Assembly (NCBI GenBank): GCA_020249145.1
Contig: JADCGF010000001.1
Coordinates: forward strand, 248,001-312,000
Origin: Roseomonas sp.
Lineage (GTDB): Bacteria; Pseudomonadota; Alphaproteobacteria; Acetobacterales; Acetobacteraceae
Length of the DNA stretch: 64,000 nucleotides
Direction: 5' to 3'
Below are positions 1 to 8,028 of this stretch, piece after piece (position 1 is the stretch's first letter; every line of letters starts with the position of its first letter). A program made the position numbers and the translations under genes. Under the pieces are notes generated by a model. The model was given only the letters and a program-made list of their open reading frames with translations, did no database searches and was not told the origin of the DNA.

Positions 1-56
1 GGCATGGGAGAATAAGGTGGAACCCATTGGTCGCGCCGCCTCATGAAAAGAAAAAC

Positions 57-143
57 TGGTGCCCAGGAAAGGACTCGAACCTTCACAGCCTTGCGGCCAC
101 AGGTACCTGAAACCTGCGCGTCTACCAATTCCGCCACCTGGGC
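57..143 (-). tRNA. tRNA-Leu (CAG anticodon)
   Basis: Read on the reverse strand this is an 87-nt class II tRNA with an encoded CCA end (complement of 57-59). The acceptor stem pairs GCCCAGG with CCTGGGC. The D-loop has the typical GGAATTGGTAGACGC sequence of bacterial tRNA-Leu. The anticodon stem CAGGT/ACCTG encloses the loop TTCAGGT, giving anticodon CAG, which reads CUG codons. A variable arm and the T-arm GGTTCGAGTCC follow. CUG is a heavily used leucine codon in a GC-rich genome. The gene lies beside the inverted-repeat cassette at 199-3299, and tRNA genes are common neighbours of mobile DNA. Confidence 0.97.
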
Positions 144-176
144 AAAGGGGGCCGGCGCCTTTCGGCGAGACGCGCG

Positions 177-205
177 CATTTACGCGCTGGGGGGTGGGGC
201 GTCAA
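177..205 (-). promoter_or_regulatory. sigma-70-type promoter of tRNA-Leu
   Basis: On the reverse strand a -35 box TTGACG (200-205) and a -10 box TAAATG (177-182) are separated by exactly 17 bp. They are followed by a GC-rich discriminator about 35 nt before the tRNA 5' end. The -35 box lies in the outer end of the palindromic repeat copy at 199-285. A matching TTGACG sits at the outer end of the other repeat copy (3293-3298), facing the opposite way. Confidence 0.6.
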
Positions 206-285
206 GGAGGAGTATTGGGGGGTGGATCGGGGGCGCTGCCCCCAAGCCCCCGCCGGGGTAACAGTGTTACCCCGGACCCCGCCGG
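199..285 (-). repeat. palindromic intergenic repeat, copy 1 (inverted relative to copy 2)
   Basis: The core is a perfect palindrome at 253-275, with 11-bp arms around one central base; its inner sequence is GGGGTAACA-G-TGTTACCCC. It is flanked by GCGGGG tracts and a GGGGGCGCTGCCCCC hairpin (229-243). The reverse complement of this segment matches 3225-3299 closely over its whole length, including the terminal TTGACGC. The two copies are therefore inverted around the restriction-modification gene at 330-3092. No other copy was noticed in the window. Confidence 0.85.
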
Positions 286-329
286 GACGAAGCATTTACC
301 TTGGCCAATAAAGGCGGCAACCTGACACT

Positions 330-3092
330 ATGCCCTTATCACTTAACGAAATCCGGGACCGCGCCACAGCCTTCGCCCGCGAATACCGGGACGCATCCAA
401 CGAAAACGCCGAAGCGCAAAGCTTCTGGGGCGATTTCTTTAAAGTGTTCGGCATCAACGCCCGCCGTGTCGGCGCCTTCGAACGACCAGCCCAAAACCTA
501 GCCAGCCAAAGTGGCCGAGGCCGCATAGACTACCTTTGGAAAGGCGTGGTGCTGGTTGAACATAAATCCCGCGGCCAGGATTTGGACCGCGCGGCGGGCC
601 AGGCGCGCGACTATTTCCCAAGCCTGAAAGACAGCGAACTACCCCGCTACATCATTGTCTCAGACTTCGCGCGCATCCGGCTTTATGACCTGGAAGCGGA
701 CCAGACCACCGAATTCGCCCTGGCCGAATTGCCGCGCCGCCTGGGGCTGTTTGGCTTCATCAGCGGCTATACCACCCGCAATTACGGCAGCCTGAACGCC
801 GTTGACGTGGAAGCGGCGGAAAAACTTGGCCTGTTGCATGACCTGCTGGAAGATGATGGCTTCGGCGGCAAGGCGCTGGATGTGTGGATGGTCCGCACGC
901 TGTTCTGCCTTTTTGCCGATAATGCCGGCATTTTTGAAACCGGCATCTTCCGCGCCCTGATCGAAACCCGCAGCGCCGAAGATGGTTCAGACCTTGGCGC
1001 GCTGATCACGCGCCTGCACCGCGTATTGGCCACACCGGAACATCAGCGTCAGAAATCCCTGGATGAAAGCCTTGCCGCCTTTCCCTACGTGAATGGCCGG
1101 CTTTTCGATGCCCCGGTGGAACAGCCCGAAACCAATATGAAAATGCGCGCAGCACTTTTGGATTGCGCGCGGGTTGATTGGTCCCGCGTGAGCCCGGCCA
1201 TTTTCGGCAGCCTTTTCCAAAGCATCAAGAACCGCGCCGAACGCCGCCGGGGTGGAGAGCATTACACGACCGAGGCGAATATCCTGAAATGCCTGGACCC
1301 GCTATTTCTGGATGGGTTGCGCGCGGAATTGGCAGCGGCGAAGCAGGATGCGCGCAGGCTGAATGCGTTTTTACTGCGCCTGCGCCGCATTCGTATTTTT
1401 GATCCTGCCTGCGGCTGCGGCAATTTTCTTGTGGTGGCTTACCGTGAATTGCGGCGGCTGGAATTGGAAGCGCTGCGCCGCCGCTACGGTGGGGATGATG
1501 CCGGGCAATTGGTTGGCGTTGTGCTTTCCCAGGTGAATGTGGACCAGATGTTCGGGATTGAGGTGGAAGATTGGCCCGCCCAAATCGCGCAAGTGGCGCT
1601 TTGGCTGACCGACCATCAATTGAACATGGAACTGTCCCAGGAATTCGGCCAGCTTCGCCTTCGCCTGCCTTTGACAACCGCGCCGCAAATCCTGGTGGGC
1701 AATGCGCTGAGGGAAGATTGGGCCGGCTTCGTGAAGCCTGGCGCGGATGCGTATTGCGTGGGGAACCCGCCTTTTATTGGCCACCAATATCGCAGCGCCG
1801 AACAGCAAGCCGATATGCACATGGTTTGGGGCCGCGATGGCAAGGTGAACCGGCTTGATTACGTGACATGCTGGTATCGCAAGGGCGTGGATTGGATGGC
1901 TGGCGATGATCGCGCCGAATGCTGCTTTGTTTCGACAAACTCCATTTGCCAGGGCGAACAGGTAGGCACGCTATGGGGGGAGTTATTGCAACGCGGCGTG
2001 CGTATCCGCTTCGCGCATCGCACCTTTCAATGGACCAGTGAGGCGCGCGGCAAGGCAGCCGTGCATTGCGTGATCATCGGCTTTGGCCTGCGCGAACCGG
2101 CGCGGCGCTTATTGTTTGATTACCCCAATATTCGTGGCGAACCGCAGCAGATCGAAGCGCGCAATATTAATCCCTATTTGGTAGATGCGGTCGATGTTTT
2201 ACTGCCTTCCAGAACTGAAACACCGCCCAGCTTGCCGCAACTCAAAAAAGGTAGCCAGCCGACCGATGGCGGCCATTTGGTTCTGAACGAAGCTGAGAAG
2301 GATACCCTTTTGCAGCAGGAGCCCGGCGCCGAAGCCTTCCTGCGACAGTATCTTGGCGGTGAGGAACTCATCAATGGGAATCACCGCTGGTGCCTTTGGC
2401 TGAAGGATGCCGACCTCAAGAAGCTGCGCGCCATGCCGAAGATCATGGCGCGCATCAGTGCCGTGAAGGCTGCGCGCTTGAAAAGCCCAACGCCAGAGGT
2501 GCAGCGCTACGCCGATTTTCCGACGTTATTCACCCAGGATCGGCAGCCTCATTCCGACTATCTGGCACTTCCGGAGGTTTCTTCAGAAAATCGTCGGTTT
2601 GTGCCGATGGCGTTTCTGCCGCCAAGCATCGTGGCGAGCAATAAGCTCCAGATCATCGTCGGGGCGACGAATTTCCACTTCGCCATCCTCAACAGCACCA
2701 TGCATATGGCCTGGATGCGTGTCGTCGCCGGGCGGCTCGAAAGTCGCTACAGCTATGCTCCCGCCGTCTATAACAACTTCCCCTGGCCCACCCCAACAGA
2801 GGCGCAGCGCGCTGCCATTGAACGCTCGGCCCAGGGCATTCTGGATGCGCGGGCCGCGCATCCAGGCGCCAGCCTTGCTGATCTCTATGATCCCTTGACC
2901 ATGCCGCCCAATCTGGTTGCCGCCCATGCCGCGAATGACCGCGCGGTGGATGCCGCCTATGGTCAACCTCGGGGCTTCCCGACCGAAGCCGCGCGCCTCG
3001 CTTTCCTGTTCGATCTGTATCAAAGCCTCGTGGCGCCCTTGGACGCCACCCCCACCCGCCGCCGCCCCCGCCCGCGGCGGAGTCAGGGGTAA
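330..3092 (+). CDS. MmeI-like type IIL (IIG) restriction-modification enzyme
   Basis: This is a single-chain enzyme that cuts and methylates DNA. At 920 aa it is almost exactly the length of MmeI (919 aa). The N-terminal nuclease motif D67-X9-E77-X-K79 matches the MmeI D-X9-E-X-K site. A helical spacer follows, with the conserved HYTTEANILK segment (311-320). The methyltransferase has the SAM motif DPACGCGNF (358-366) and catalytic motif NPPF (479-482), typical of adenine-N6 enzymes. The region from about 620 to 850 should hold the target-recognition domain; the specificity cannot be read by eye. Family members methylate one strand only and need no separate methylase, and none is present. The Shine-Dalgarno is weak. 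The gene is bracketed by inverted palindromic repeats and sits beside tRNA-Leu, suggesting horizontal acquisition. It appears intact. Confidence 0.92.
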   Translation: MPLSLNEIRDRATAFAREYRDASNENAEAQSFWGDFFKVFGINARRVGAFERPAQNLASQSGRGRIDYLWKGVVLVEHKSRGQDLDRAAGQARDYFPSLKDSELPRYIIVSDFARIRLYDLEADQTTEFALAELPRRLGLFGFISGYTTRNYGSLNAVDVEAAEKLGLLHDLLEDDGFGGKALDVWMVRTLFCLFADNAGIFETGIFRALIETRSAEDGSDLGALITRLHRVLATPEHQRQKSLDESLAAFPYVNGRLFDAPVEQPETNMKMRAALLDCARVDWSRVSPAIFGSLFQSIKNRAERRRGGEHYTTEANILKCLDPLFLDGLRAELAAAKQDARRLNAFLLRLRRIRIFDPACGCGNFLVVAYRELRRLELEALRRRYGGDDAGQLVGVVLSQVNVDQMFGIEVEDWPAQIAQVALWLTDHQLNMELSQEFGQLRLRLPLTTAPQILVGNALREDWAGFVKPGADAYCVGNPPFIGHQYRSAEQQADMHMVWGRDGKVNRLDYVTCWYRKGVDWMAGDDRAECCFVSTNSICQGEQVGTLWGELLQRGVRIRFAHRTFQWTSEARGKAAVHCVIIGFGLREPARRLLFDYPNIRGEPQQIEARNINPYLVDAVDVLLPSRTETPPSLPQLKKGSQPTDGGHLVLNEAEKDTLLQQEPGAEAFLRQYLGGEELINGNHRWCLWLKDADLKKLRAMPKIMARISAVKAARLKSPTPEVQRYADFPTLFTQDRQPHSDYLALPEVSSENRRFVPMAFLPPSIVASNKLQIIVGATNFHFAILNSTMHMAWMRVVAGRLESRYSYAPAVYNNFPWPTPTEAQRAAIERSAQGILDARAAHPGASLADLYDPLTMPPNLVAAHAANDRAVDAAYGQPRGFPTEAARLAFLFDLYQSLVAPLDATPTRRRPRPRRSQG

Positions 3093-3098
3093 AAAAGC

Positions 3099-3152
3099 AA
3101 GGGCCGCGCAGTTTTGCTCCGCGCGGCCCTTGAGCCTGTGGCAAGCCACAGG
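3099..3152 (+). terminator. two hairpins downstream of the MmeI-like gene
   Basis: The first hairpin has 11-bp perfect arms (3099-3109 and 3121-3131) around an 11-nt loop. The second has 8-bp perfect arms CCTGTGGC/GCCACAGG (3135-3142 and 3145-3152) with an AA loop. On the + strand there is no T-tract after the stem. On the reverse strand the first hairpin is followed by GCTTTTTT, so it could stop antisense transcription more efficiently. It begins just after the stop codon at 3092. Confidence 0.6.
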
Positions 3153-3224
3153 TGGGTGATGCCTCCGTTTACCACGGTAATCCCTGCCAAAACCACATTT
3201 TCTTTTTGATGCCGCCCCAAGCCT

Positions 3225-3299
3225 CGGCGGGGTCCGGGGTAACACTGTTACCCCGGCGGGGGCTCCGGGGGCAGGGCCCCCGCCCCCCCCCTTTGACGC
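3225..3299 (+). repeat. palindromic intergenic repeat, copy 2
   Basis: This contains a perfect 23-nt palindrome at 3234-3256, which equals the reverse complement of the palindrome in copy 1. It continues with the same GCGGGGGCT tract, a GGGGGCAGGGCCCCC hairpin and a terminal TTGACGC at 3293-3299. It lies 31 bp upstream of the ABC-F gene. With copy 1 it forms an inverted pair around the restriction-modification gene and its terminators. The spacing between the hairpin and TTGACGC is shorter here than in copy 1. Confidence 0.85.
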
Positions 3300-3329
3300 A
3301 TCCCTGCCGCTCCTCCACAACCCGCGTCC

Positions 3330-5198
3330 ATGACTGTTCTGACCATCCGTGATCTCACCATTCGTCTTGGCGGGCGGGCTTTGCTCGAAGGTGCCGCCTT
3401 GCAGGTGGATGTTGGGCGCAAGATTGGCCTCATTGGCCGCAATGGTGCCGGCAAATCCACCTTACTCCGTGCCATTGTGGGTGAATTGCAGCCGGATGGG
3501 GGTGAGATCAGGCTCTCGGCCCGTGCGCGCATGGGCCATGTGGCGCAGGAAGCGCCGGCGGGTGCGGCGAGCCTGTTGGAAGCGGTTTTGGCCGCGGATA
3601 CCGAACGCGCGGCATTGCTCACGGAAGCGGATGTCGCTGCTGATCCTGGGCGCGTTGCGGAGATCCATGAAAGGCTGATTGCCATCCGCGCCGATAGTGC
3701 GCCGGCGCGCGCGGCTGCGGTGCTTTCCGGGCTTGGTTTTGATGCTGCGGCGCAGGCGCGGCCTTTGGCGGAATTTTCCGGTGGGTGGCGCATGCGTGTG
3801 GCTTTGGCGCGCGCCTTGTTTCTGGAACCGGATTTGTTGTTGCTGGATGAACCGACGAACCATCTGGATTTGGAAGCGACGCTTTGGCTGGAAGGCTGGC
3901 TCTCGCGGTTTCCGGGGGCGGCGATTGTTGTCAGCCATGATCGCGGGTTGTTGGAACGCTGCGTGGATGCGATTGCGCATCTCGATCGTGGGGATATCAC
4001 GCTCTATGCCGGGAATTTCGCGGATTTCGTGCGCATCCGGGCGGAACGCCAGGCGCAGCAGCAGGCGCAGAACGCGAAGCTGATATCGGAACGCGCGCGC
4101 ATCCAGTCCTTTGTGGATCGCTTTCGTGCCAAGGCCACCAAGGCGCGCCAGGCGCAATCTCGGCTGAAGGCTTTGGAACGTATGCCGGCAGTGGAAGCGC
4201 TGGTGGAAGACACGCCCGTGCGTTTCGCCTTTCCAGCGCCGGAGGCTTTGGCGCCGCCGATACTGTCGCTGAACCGTGCGTCAGTTGGCTATGGCGGGGC
4301 GCCGATTTTGCAGCATTTGTCGCTCAGGCTTGATCAGGAAGATCGCGTGGCGCTGCTGGGTGCCAATGGCAATGGCAAATCCACGCTGGCGAAGCTGTTG
4401 GCCGGGCGGCTTGATGTGGCGGGCGGGGATATGTTTCGCAATAATCGGCTGCGCGTTGGTTATTTCGCGCAGCACCAGGCGGAGGAATTGGATTTGGCCG
4501 GCACGCCGCTCAGCCACATGCAAGCGGCGCTGCCGAAGGCGACTGAAACCGCGTGCCGCGCGCAATTGGCGCGTTTCGGGCTGGATGCGGATAGGGCGGA
4601 TACTCGGGTGGCGCAGCTTTCGGGTGGCGAAAAGGCGCGGCTTTTATTGGCGCTGACCACGCGCGATGCGCCGCAAATGCTGATCCTGGATGAACCGACG
4701 AACCATCTGGATATTGATGCGCGTGATGCGCTGGTGAAGGCGCTGGCGGATTTTGAAGGCGCGGTGGTGCTGATCACGCATGACCCGCATTTGGTGGAAC
4801 TCGTGGCGGACAGGCTATGGCTGGTGGCCGATGGCACGGTGACCAGTTTTGACGGCGATCTGGATGAATATCGCGCGCTATTGGCCGAACGTGCGCGCGG
4901 TGCCGCGCCGCGCGGCGAAGCCGGCGGGGTGCGGGCAGAAGCGCGGCGCGAAAGGGCGGAAAACCGCGCCGCCTTGCAACCCCTGCGTGCACGCCTGAAG
5001 GCTGTGGAAGCCGCGCTGGAAAAACTGGGGAAGGAGGGCGCCTTGATCGAAAAGCGCCTGGCCGACCCTGATACCTATGCCCGCTTCAAGGCCGAGGATA
5101 TCGCCTGGGCCAATACCCGCCGCGCCGCCATTGCCAAGGAAGTGGCGGGGTTGGAGGAGGAATGGCTGGAGCTTTCGGCTAAGCTGGAGGATGCTTAG
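3330..5198 (+). CDS. ABC-F family ATP-binding protein (Uup/EttA-like)
   Basis: This is a soluble tandem ABC ATPase with no membrane segments, as expected for ABC-F proteins that act on the ribosome. The first domain has Walker A GRNGAGKST (36-44), signature FSGGWRMRVALARAL and Walker B LLLLDEPTNHLDL. An arginine- and alanine-rich linker helix follows (about 235-285). The second domain has GANGNGKST, signature LSGGEKARLLLAL and Walker B MLILDEPTNHLDID. The C-terminal 90 residues are charged and predicted coiled coil, as in Uup-type members. At 622 aa it is full length. No strong Shine-Dalgarno is visible before the ATG. The exact subfamily is uncertain. The gene stops 87 nt before prs and may be co-transcribed with it. 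Confidence 0.93.
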   Translation: MTVLTIRDLTIRLGGRALLEGAALQVDVGRKIGLIGRNGAGKSTLLRAIVGELQPDGGEIRLSARARMGHVAQEAPAGAASLLEAVLAADTERAALLTEADVAADPGRVAEIHERLIAIRADSAPARAAAVLSGLGFDAAAQARPLAEFSGGWRMRVALARALFLEPDLLLLDEPTNHLDLEATLWLEGWLSRFPGAAIVVSHDRGLLERCVDAIAHLDRGDITLYAGNFADFVRIRAERQAQQQAQNAKLISERARIQSFVDRFRAKATKARQAQSRLKALERMPAVEALVEDTPVRFAFPAPEALAPPILSLNRASVGYGGAPILQHLSLRLDQEDRVALLGANGNGKSTLAKLLAGRLDVAGGDMFRNNRLRVGYFAQHQAEELDLAGTPLSHMQAALPKATETACRAQLARFGLDADRADTRVAQLSGGEKARLLLALTTRDAPQMLILDEPTNHLDIDARDALVKALADFEGAVVLITHDPHLVELVADRLWLVADGTVTSFDGDLDEYRALLAERARGAAPRGEAGGVRAEARRERAENRAALQPLRARLKAVEAALEKLGKEGALIEKRLADPDTYARFKAEDIAWANTRRAAIAKEVAGLEEEWLELSAKLEDA

Positions 5199-5285
5199 TA
5201 TGGCGTGTGCGATTTACACAAAAGCGTCACGTTGCTAGGTATCGGTCCGTCTCAAGTCATTGCCCCCGCGCGGAGTTCCCCCGGC

Positions 5286-6218
5286 ATGAAGATTGTTGCC
5301 TGCAACAGCAACCGCCCCTTGGCCGAAGCTGTGGCCGCCGCTTGCGGTATTCCGCTGACCAATGCTTCCATCCGGCGCTTCGCGGATTTGGAAGTTTTCG
5401 TCGAAATTCATGAAAATGTGCGTGGTGAGGATGTTTTTGTCATCCAATCCACTTCCTACCCCGCCAATGACAATCTGATGGAATTGCTGATCACGCTGGA
5501 TGCGCTGAAGCGCGGCAGTGCGCGGCGCGTGACTGCCGTGATCCCGTATTTCGGCTATGCCAGGCAGGATCGGAAATCCGGCCCCCGCACGCCGATCAGC
5601 GCGAAGCTGGTGGCCAATCTGATCACGGCAGCGGGGGCAAACCGCGTGCTGACCATGGATTTGCACGCAGCGCAGATTCAGGGGTTTTTCGATATTCCGG
5701 TGGACAATCTTTTCGCCGCACCGCTTTATTCGCGCGATATTCAGGAACGCTATGCCGGGCGGGAATTGATGATTGTCTCCCCCGATGTGGGCGGCGTGGT
5801 GCGTGCGCGCGCGATTGCGGCGCGCTTGGGTGTTGATTTGGCGATCATTGACAAGCGCCGCCCGCGCGCCGGCGTTTCCGAAGTGATGAATGTGATCGGT
5901 GAAGTCGAAGGCCGCGACTGCCTTCTGGTGGATGATATTGTCGATTCCGGCGGCACGCTCTGCAATGCGGCTGAGGCGCTGTTGAAGGATGGCGCGCGGT
6001 CGGTCGGCGTTTATGTGACGCATGGCGTGTTTTCGGGCGGTGCGGTGGCGCGGATTGGCGCGGCCCCGGTTGAGATGATGACCGTGACGGATAGTATTCA
6101 GGCGACGGAAGCGGTGCGCGTTTCACGCAATATCCGGCAGCTGACGATTGCGCCGCTGCTGGCGGAAGCGATGAAGCGGATAAGTGAGGAAAGCTCGGTT
6201 TCGTCTCTGTTCAATTAG
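5286..6218 (+). CDS. prs: ribose-phosphate pyrophosphokinase (PRPP synthase)
   Basis: The enzyme converts ribose 5-phosphate and ATP to PRPP, the precursor of purines, pyrimidines, histidine and tryptophan. The ATG at 5286 gives 310 aa, the normal family length. The frame stays open upstream to 5205, but those residues do not resemble the family, so the longer start is not used. Motifs are NRPLAEAVA at the N-terminus, a metal- and ATP-binding region around [11 protein letters not shown], the flexible loop DKRRPRAG, and the PRPP-binding motif [12 protein letters not shown]. In many proteobacteria prs is followed directly by rplY-pth-ychF; here those genes lie 3.4 kb further on with other genes between. 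Confidence 0.97.
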   Translation: MKIVACNSNRPLAEAVAAACGIPLTNASIRRFADLEVFVEIHENVRGEDVFVIQSTSYPANDNLMELLITLDALKRGSARRVTAVIPYFGYARQDRKSGPRTPISAKLVANLITAAGANRVLTMDLHAAQIQGFFDIPVDNLFAAPLYSRDIQERYAGRELMIVSPDVGGVVRARAIAARLGVDLAIIDKRRPRAGVSEVMNVIGEVEGRDCLLVDDIVDSGGTLCNAAEALLKDGARSVGVYVTHGVFSGGAVARIGAAPVEMMTVTDSIQATEAVRVSRNIRQLTIAPLLAEAMKRISEESSVSSLFN

Positions 6219-6244
6219 AATAATCATCGGAAGGGGTTGCGATC

Positions 6245-6862
6245 ATGAAGCTATTTTATGCGCCGGGGGCGTGCTCCATCGGTATCCATGTGATGCTGGA
6301 GGAAATTGGTGCGCCTTATGAAGCGGTGGCCGTGAATCTGCGTGAGGGTGCGCAATTCCAGCCCGGTTTTGTGGCGGTGAACCCGAAATCCAAAGTGCCG
6401 GCGTTGCAACGCGATGATGGGTCGGTGCTGACGGAATATCCGGCGATAGCGTTTTGGCTGGCGTCGCGCTTTCCCTCGGCCGGCCTGATGCCATCCGGCA
6501 CGGATGCGCAGGCGCGTGCTTTGGAAGCGACCGATTACTGCGTGGCCACCATGCATATGCAGGGTTTTTCGCGCATGTTCCGCCCGGCGAATTTCGCGCC
6601 CACAGAAGCGGATCATGAAGCGGTGAAGGCGCGCGGCGAGGAAATTTTCCAGAAGGGCCTTGGCGTGATGGATAAGGCGCTGGAAGGCCGCGAATGGCTC
6701 GCCGGCACCTACTCCTTTGCCGATAGCGCGCTGTTCTATGTGAGCTTCTGGTGGGCGGCGCGGTTGAACAAGACCCTGCCGGCCAATGTCGCGGCGCATT
6801 ATGCGCGCATGAATGCGCGGCCTGCCGTGCAGCGCACGATGAAGGCGGAAGGGCTTTCGTGA
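6245..6862 (+). CDS. glutathione S-transferase family protein
   Basis: A 205-aa two-domain GST. The N-terminal thioredoxin-like fold starts MKLFYAPGACSIGIH, with the cis-proline segment KSKVPAL and the glutathione-contacting LTEYPAI. The all-helical C-terminal domain spans about residues 90-205. The PGACS segment, with Cys at position 9 or 10, resembles bacterial beta-class GSTs. The substrate cannot be deduced. A Shine-Dalgarno-like GGAAGGGG precedes the ATG. The stop codon overlaps the GTG of the next gene, so the two are likely translationally coupled. Confidence 0.9.
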   Translation: MKLFYAPGACSIGIHVMLEEIGAPYEAVAVNLREGAQFQPGFVAVNPKSKVPALQRDDGSVLTEYPAIAFWLASRFPSAGLMPSGTDAQARALEATDYCVATMHMQGFSRMFRPANFAPTEADHEAVKARGEEIFQKGLGVMDKALEGREWLAGTYSFADSALFYVSFWWAARLNKTLPANVAAHYARMNARPAVQRTMKAEGLS

Positions 6863-7431
6863 GCCTGAACCCGACCGCCTTCTGGTTCCTCCGCCATGGC
6901 GAAACCGATTGGAACGCTGAGGGGCTGAGCCAGGGCCATACGGATATTCCGCTGAACGCGGTTGGCATAACCCAAGCCCGGCGCGCGGCGCTGGCTCTGG
7001 TGGATCGCGGGATTGCGACCATCATCGCCTCACCTTTGAGTCGCGCGTTGCATACCGCGGAAATTGTGGCGGAAGCGCTTTCCCTGCCGGTCGCGACTGA
7101 TGCGGGGCTGATGGAAGTGGGCTTCGGCGTGGAAGAAGGCCGGCCCATGGGTGATTGGTATGATAGCTGGATCGAAGGCAGCTTCACGCCGGAAGGTGCG
7201 GAAAGCTTTCAGGCGCTGCATGACCGCGCCGTGGCGGCGGTAAGCCGCGCCACCGTTCAACCAGGCCCGGTGCTGGTGGTGGCGCATGGCGCGCTGTTTC
7301 GCGCGCTCCGGCTCGCGCTTGGCCATCTGCCGAATGTTCGCACGCCGAATGCCCTGCCGCTGTGGTGTGAGCCTCCGGCGGCAGGCAAGGTCTGGTCCAT
7401 TACGCCGAGCCATTTGCCATCGCTCGGCTGA
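6859..7431 (+). CDS. histidine phosphatase family protein (phosphoglycerate mutase-like)
   Basis: A 190-aa branch-1 histidine phosphatase. The GTG start is inferred from the GTGA overlap with the GST stop codon and because the RHG motif follows at the usual distance. Visible residues are FLRHGETDWN (catalytic His), the acid-region FGVEEGRPMGDWY and the second catalytic His in VVAHGALFRAL. Family members dephosphorylate small phosphometabolites or act as cofactor-dependent mutases; the length favours a phosphatase. The substrate is unknown. The gene ends 7 nt before the convergent DUF2892 gene. Confidence 0.88.
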   Translation: MSLNPTAFWFLRHGETDWNAEGLSQGHTDIPLNAVGITQARRAALALVDRGIATIIASPLSRALHTAEIVAEALSLPVATDAGLMEVGFGVEEGRPMGDWYDSWIEGSFTPEGAESFQALHDRAVAAVSRATVQPGPVLVVAHGALFRALRLALGHLPNVRTPNALPLWCEPPAAGKVWSITPSHLPSLG

Positions 7432-7438
7432 AGCGATT

Positions 7439-7633
7439 TCAGCCGGATTTGCTGGCGCAGGTATTGATGCCAAGCAGCGGATAGGCCGGGCACCAACCGA
7501 TAAGTGCGGTGGCGATGGGCAGCAGCCCAATCGCCCCCCACCAGCCCAGCGGCCCGAAGGCACCGAGGGCCAGCAGCACCACGCCGCCCCCGATCCTGAG
7601 CGCGCGATCAATGCTGCCGATATTGCGTGTCAT
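7439..7633 (-). CDS. DUF2892 (YgaP-type transmembrane) small membrane protein
   Basis: A 64-aa protein starting MTRNIGSIDRALRIGGG. This is the characteristic entry of the DUF2892 family, which occurs alone or fused to rhodanese domains as in YgaP. Two hydrophobic helices follow, and the segment GWCPAYPLLGINTC carries conserved cysteines. An upstream in-frame ATG exists, but the start used here gives the usual family N-terminus. It is the third gene of the SQR operon, which fits a role in sulfur-species handling (inference). Confidence 0.82.
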   Translation of the reverse strand: MTRNIGSIDRALRIGGGVVLLALGAFGPLGWWGAIGLLPIATALIGWCPAYPLLGINTCASKSG

Positions 7634-7659
7634 GTGATGTTTTCCTTCCTTGCTGAATT

Positions 7660-8016
7660 TCACGCGGCCTTCCGGCTACCGCCCGCCAAAAGGCCGAATA
7701 GCGCATAGAAGCCAAGCGCGGCGCCAATGGCGCCAAAGACGAAAATCCCAACAACCAGCAGCCAATCAATCGGGCCGCCCAAATCCGCAAAGCCGGAATG
7801 CGTCACCGCCTGCATGATCAGCACCGCGGCAATACCCCCGCCCAGGCCGCAGATTTCCGCCCAAACTAGCCGGCGCGACAGCAGGCTGCGATCACGCAGC
7901 ACCACCCCAAGGAAGGCGAGGCTCGCCAATGTGGCAAGCGCAATGATTGGCCATAGGGTCCAGCCCAACATTTCCTGAAACACGGCCAGCAATGTGCCAA
8001 GGTCGAGGTCTTTCAC
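7660..8016 (-). CDS. small integral membrane protein, DUF5368-like
   Basis: A 118-aa protein with three or four hydrophobic segments and no soluble domain. The start is GTG, preceded by GGGAG at a 7-nt spacing. It lies 12 nt downstream of the SQR gene and 26 nt upstream of the DUF2892 gene, so the three form one reverse-strand operon. I recall similar small membrane proteins next to FAD-dependent sulfide oxidoreductases in alphaproteobacteria under the name DUF5368; the name is from memory. The function is unknown. A membrane partner of the oxidoreductase is a reasonable inference. Confidence 0.7.
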   Translation of the reverse strand: MKDLDLGTLLAVFQEMLGWTLWPIIALATLASLAFLGVVLRDRSLLSRRLVWAEICGLGGGIAAVLIMQAVTHSGFADLGGPIDWLLVVGIFVFGAIGAALGFYALFGLLAGGSRKAA

Positions 8017-8028
8017 GGTGTTTCTCCC

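Noticed and set aside
253..275. 23-nt palindrome as a simple transcription terminator
   Set aside because: No T-tract follows on either strand, and the same palindrome recurs inverted 3 kb away inside a longer shared repeat, which points to a repeat element.
5205..5285. Longer N-terminus for prs
   Set aside because: The extra 27 residues do not resemble PRPP synthases, while the ATG at 5286 gives the standard length and N-terminus.
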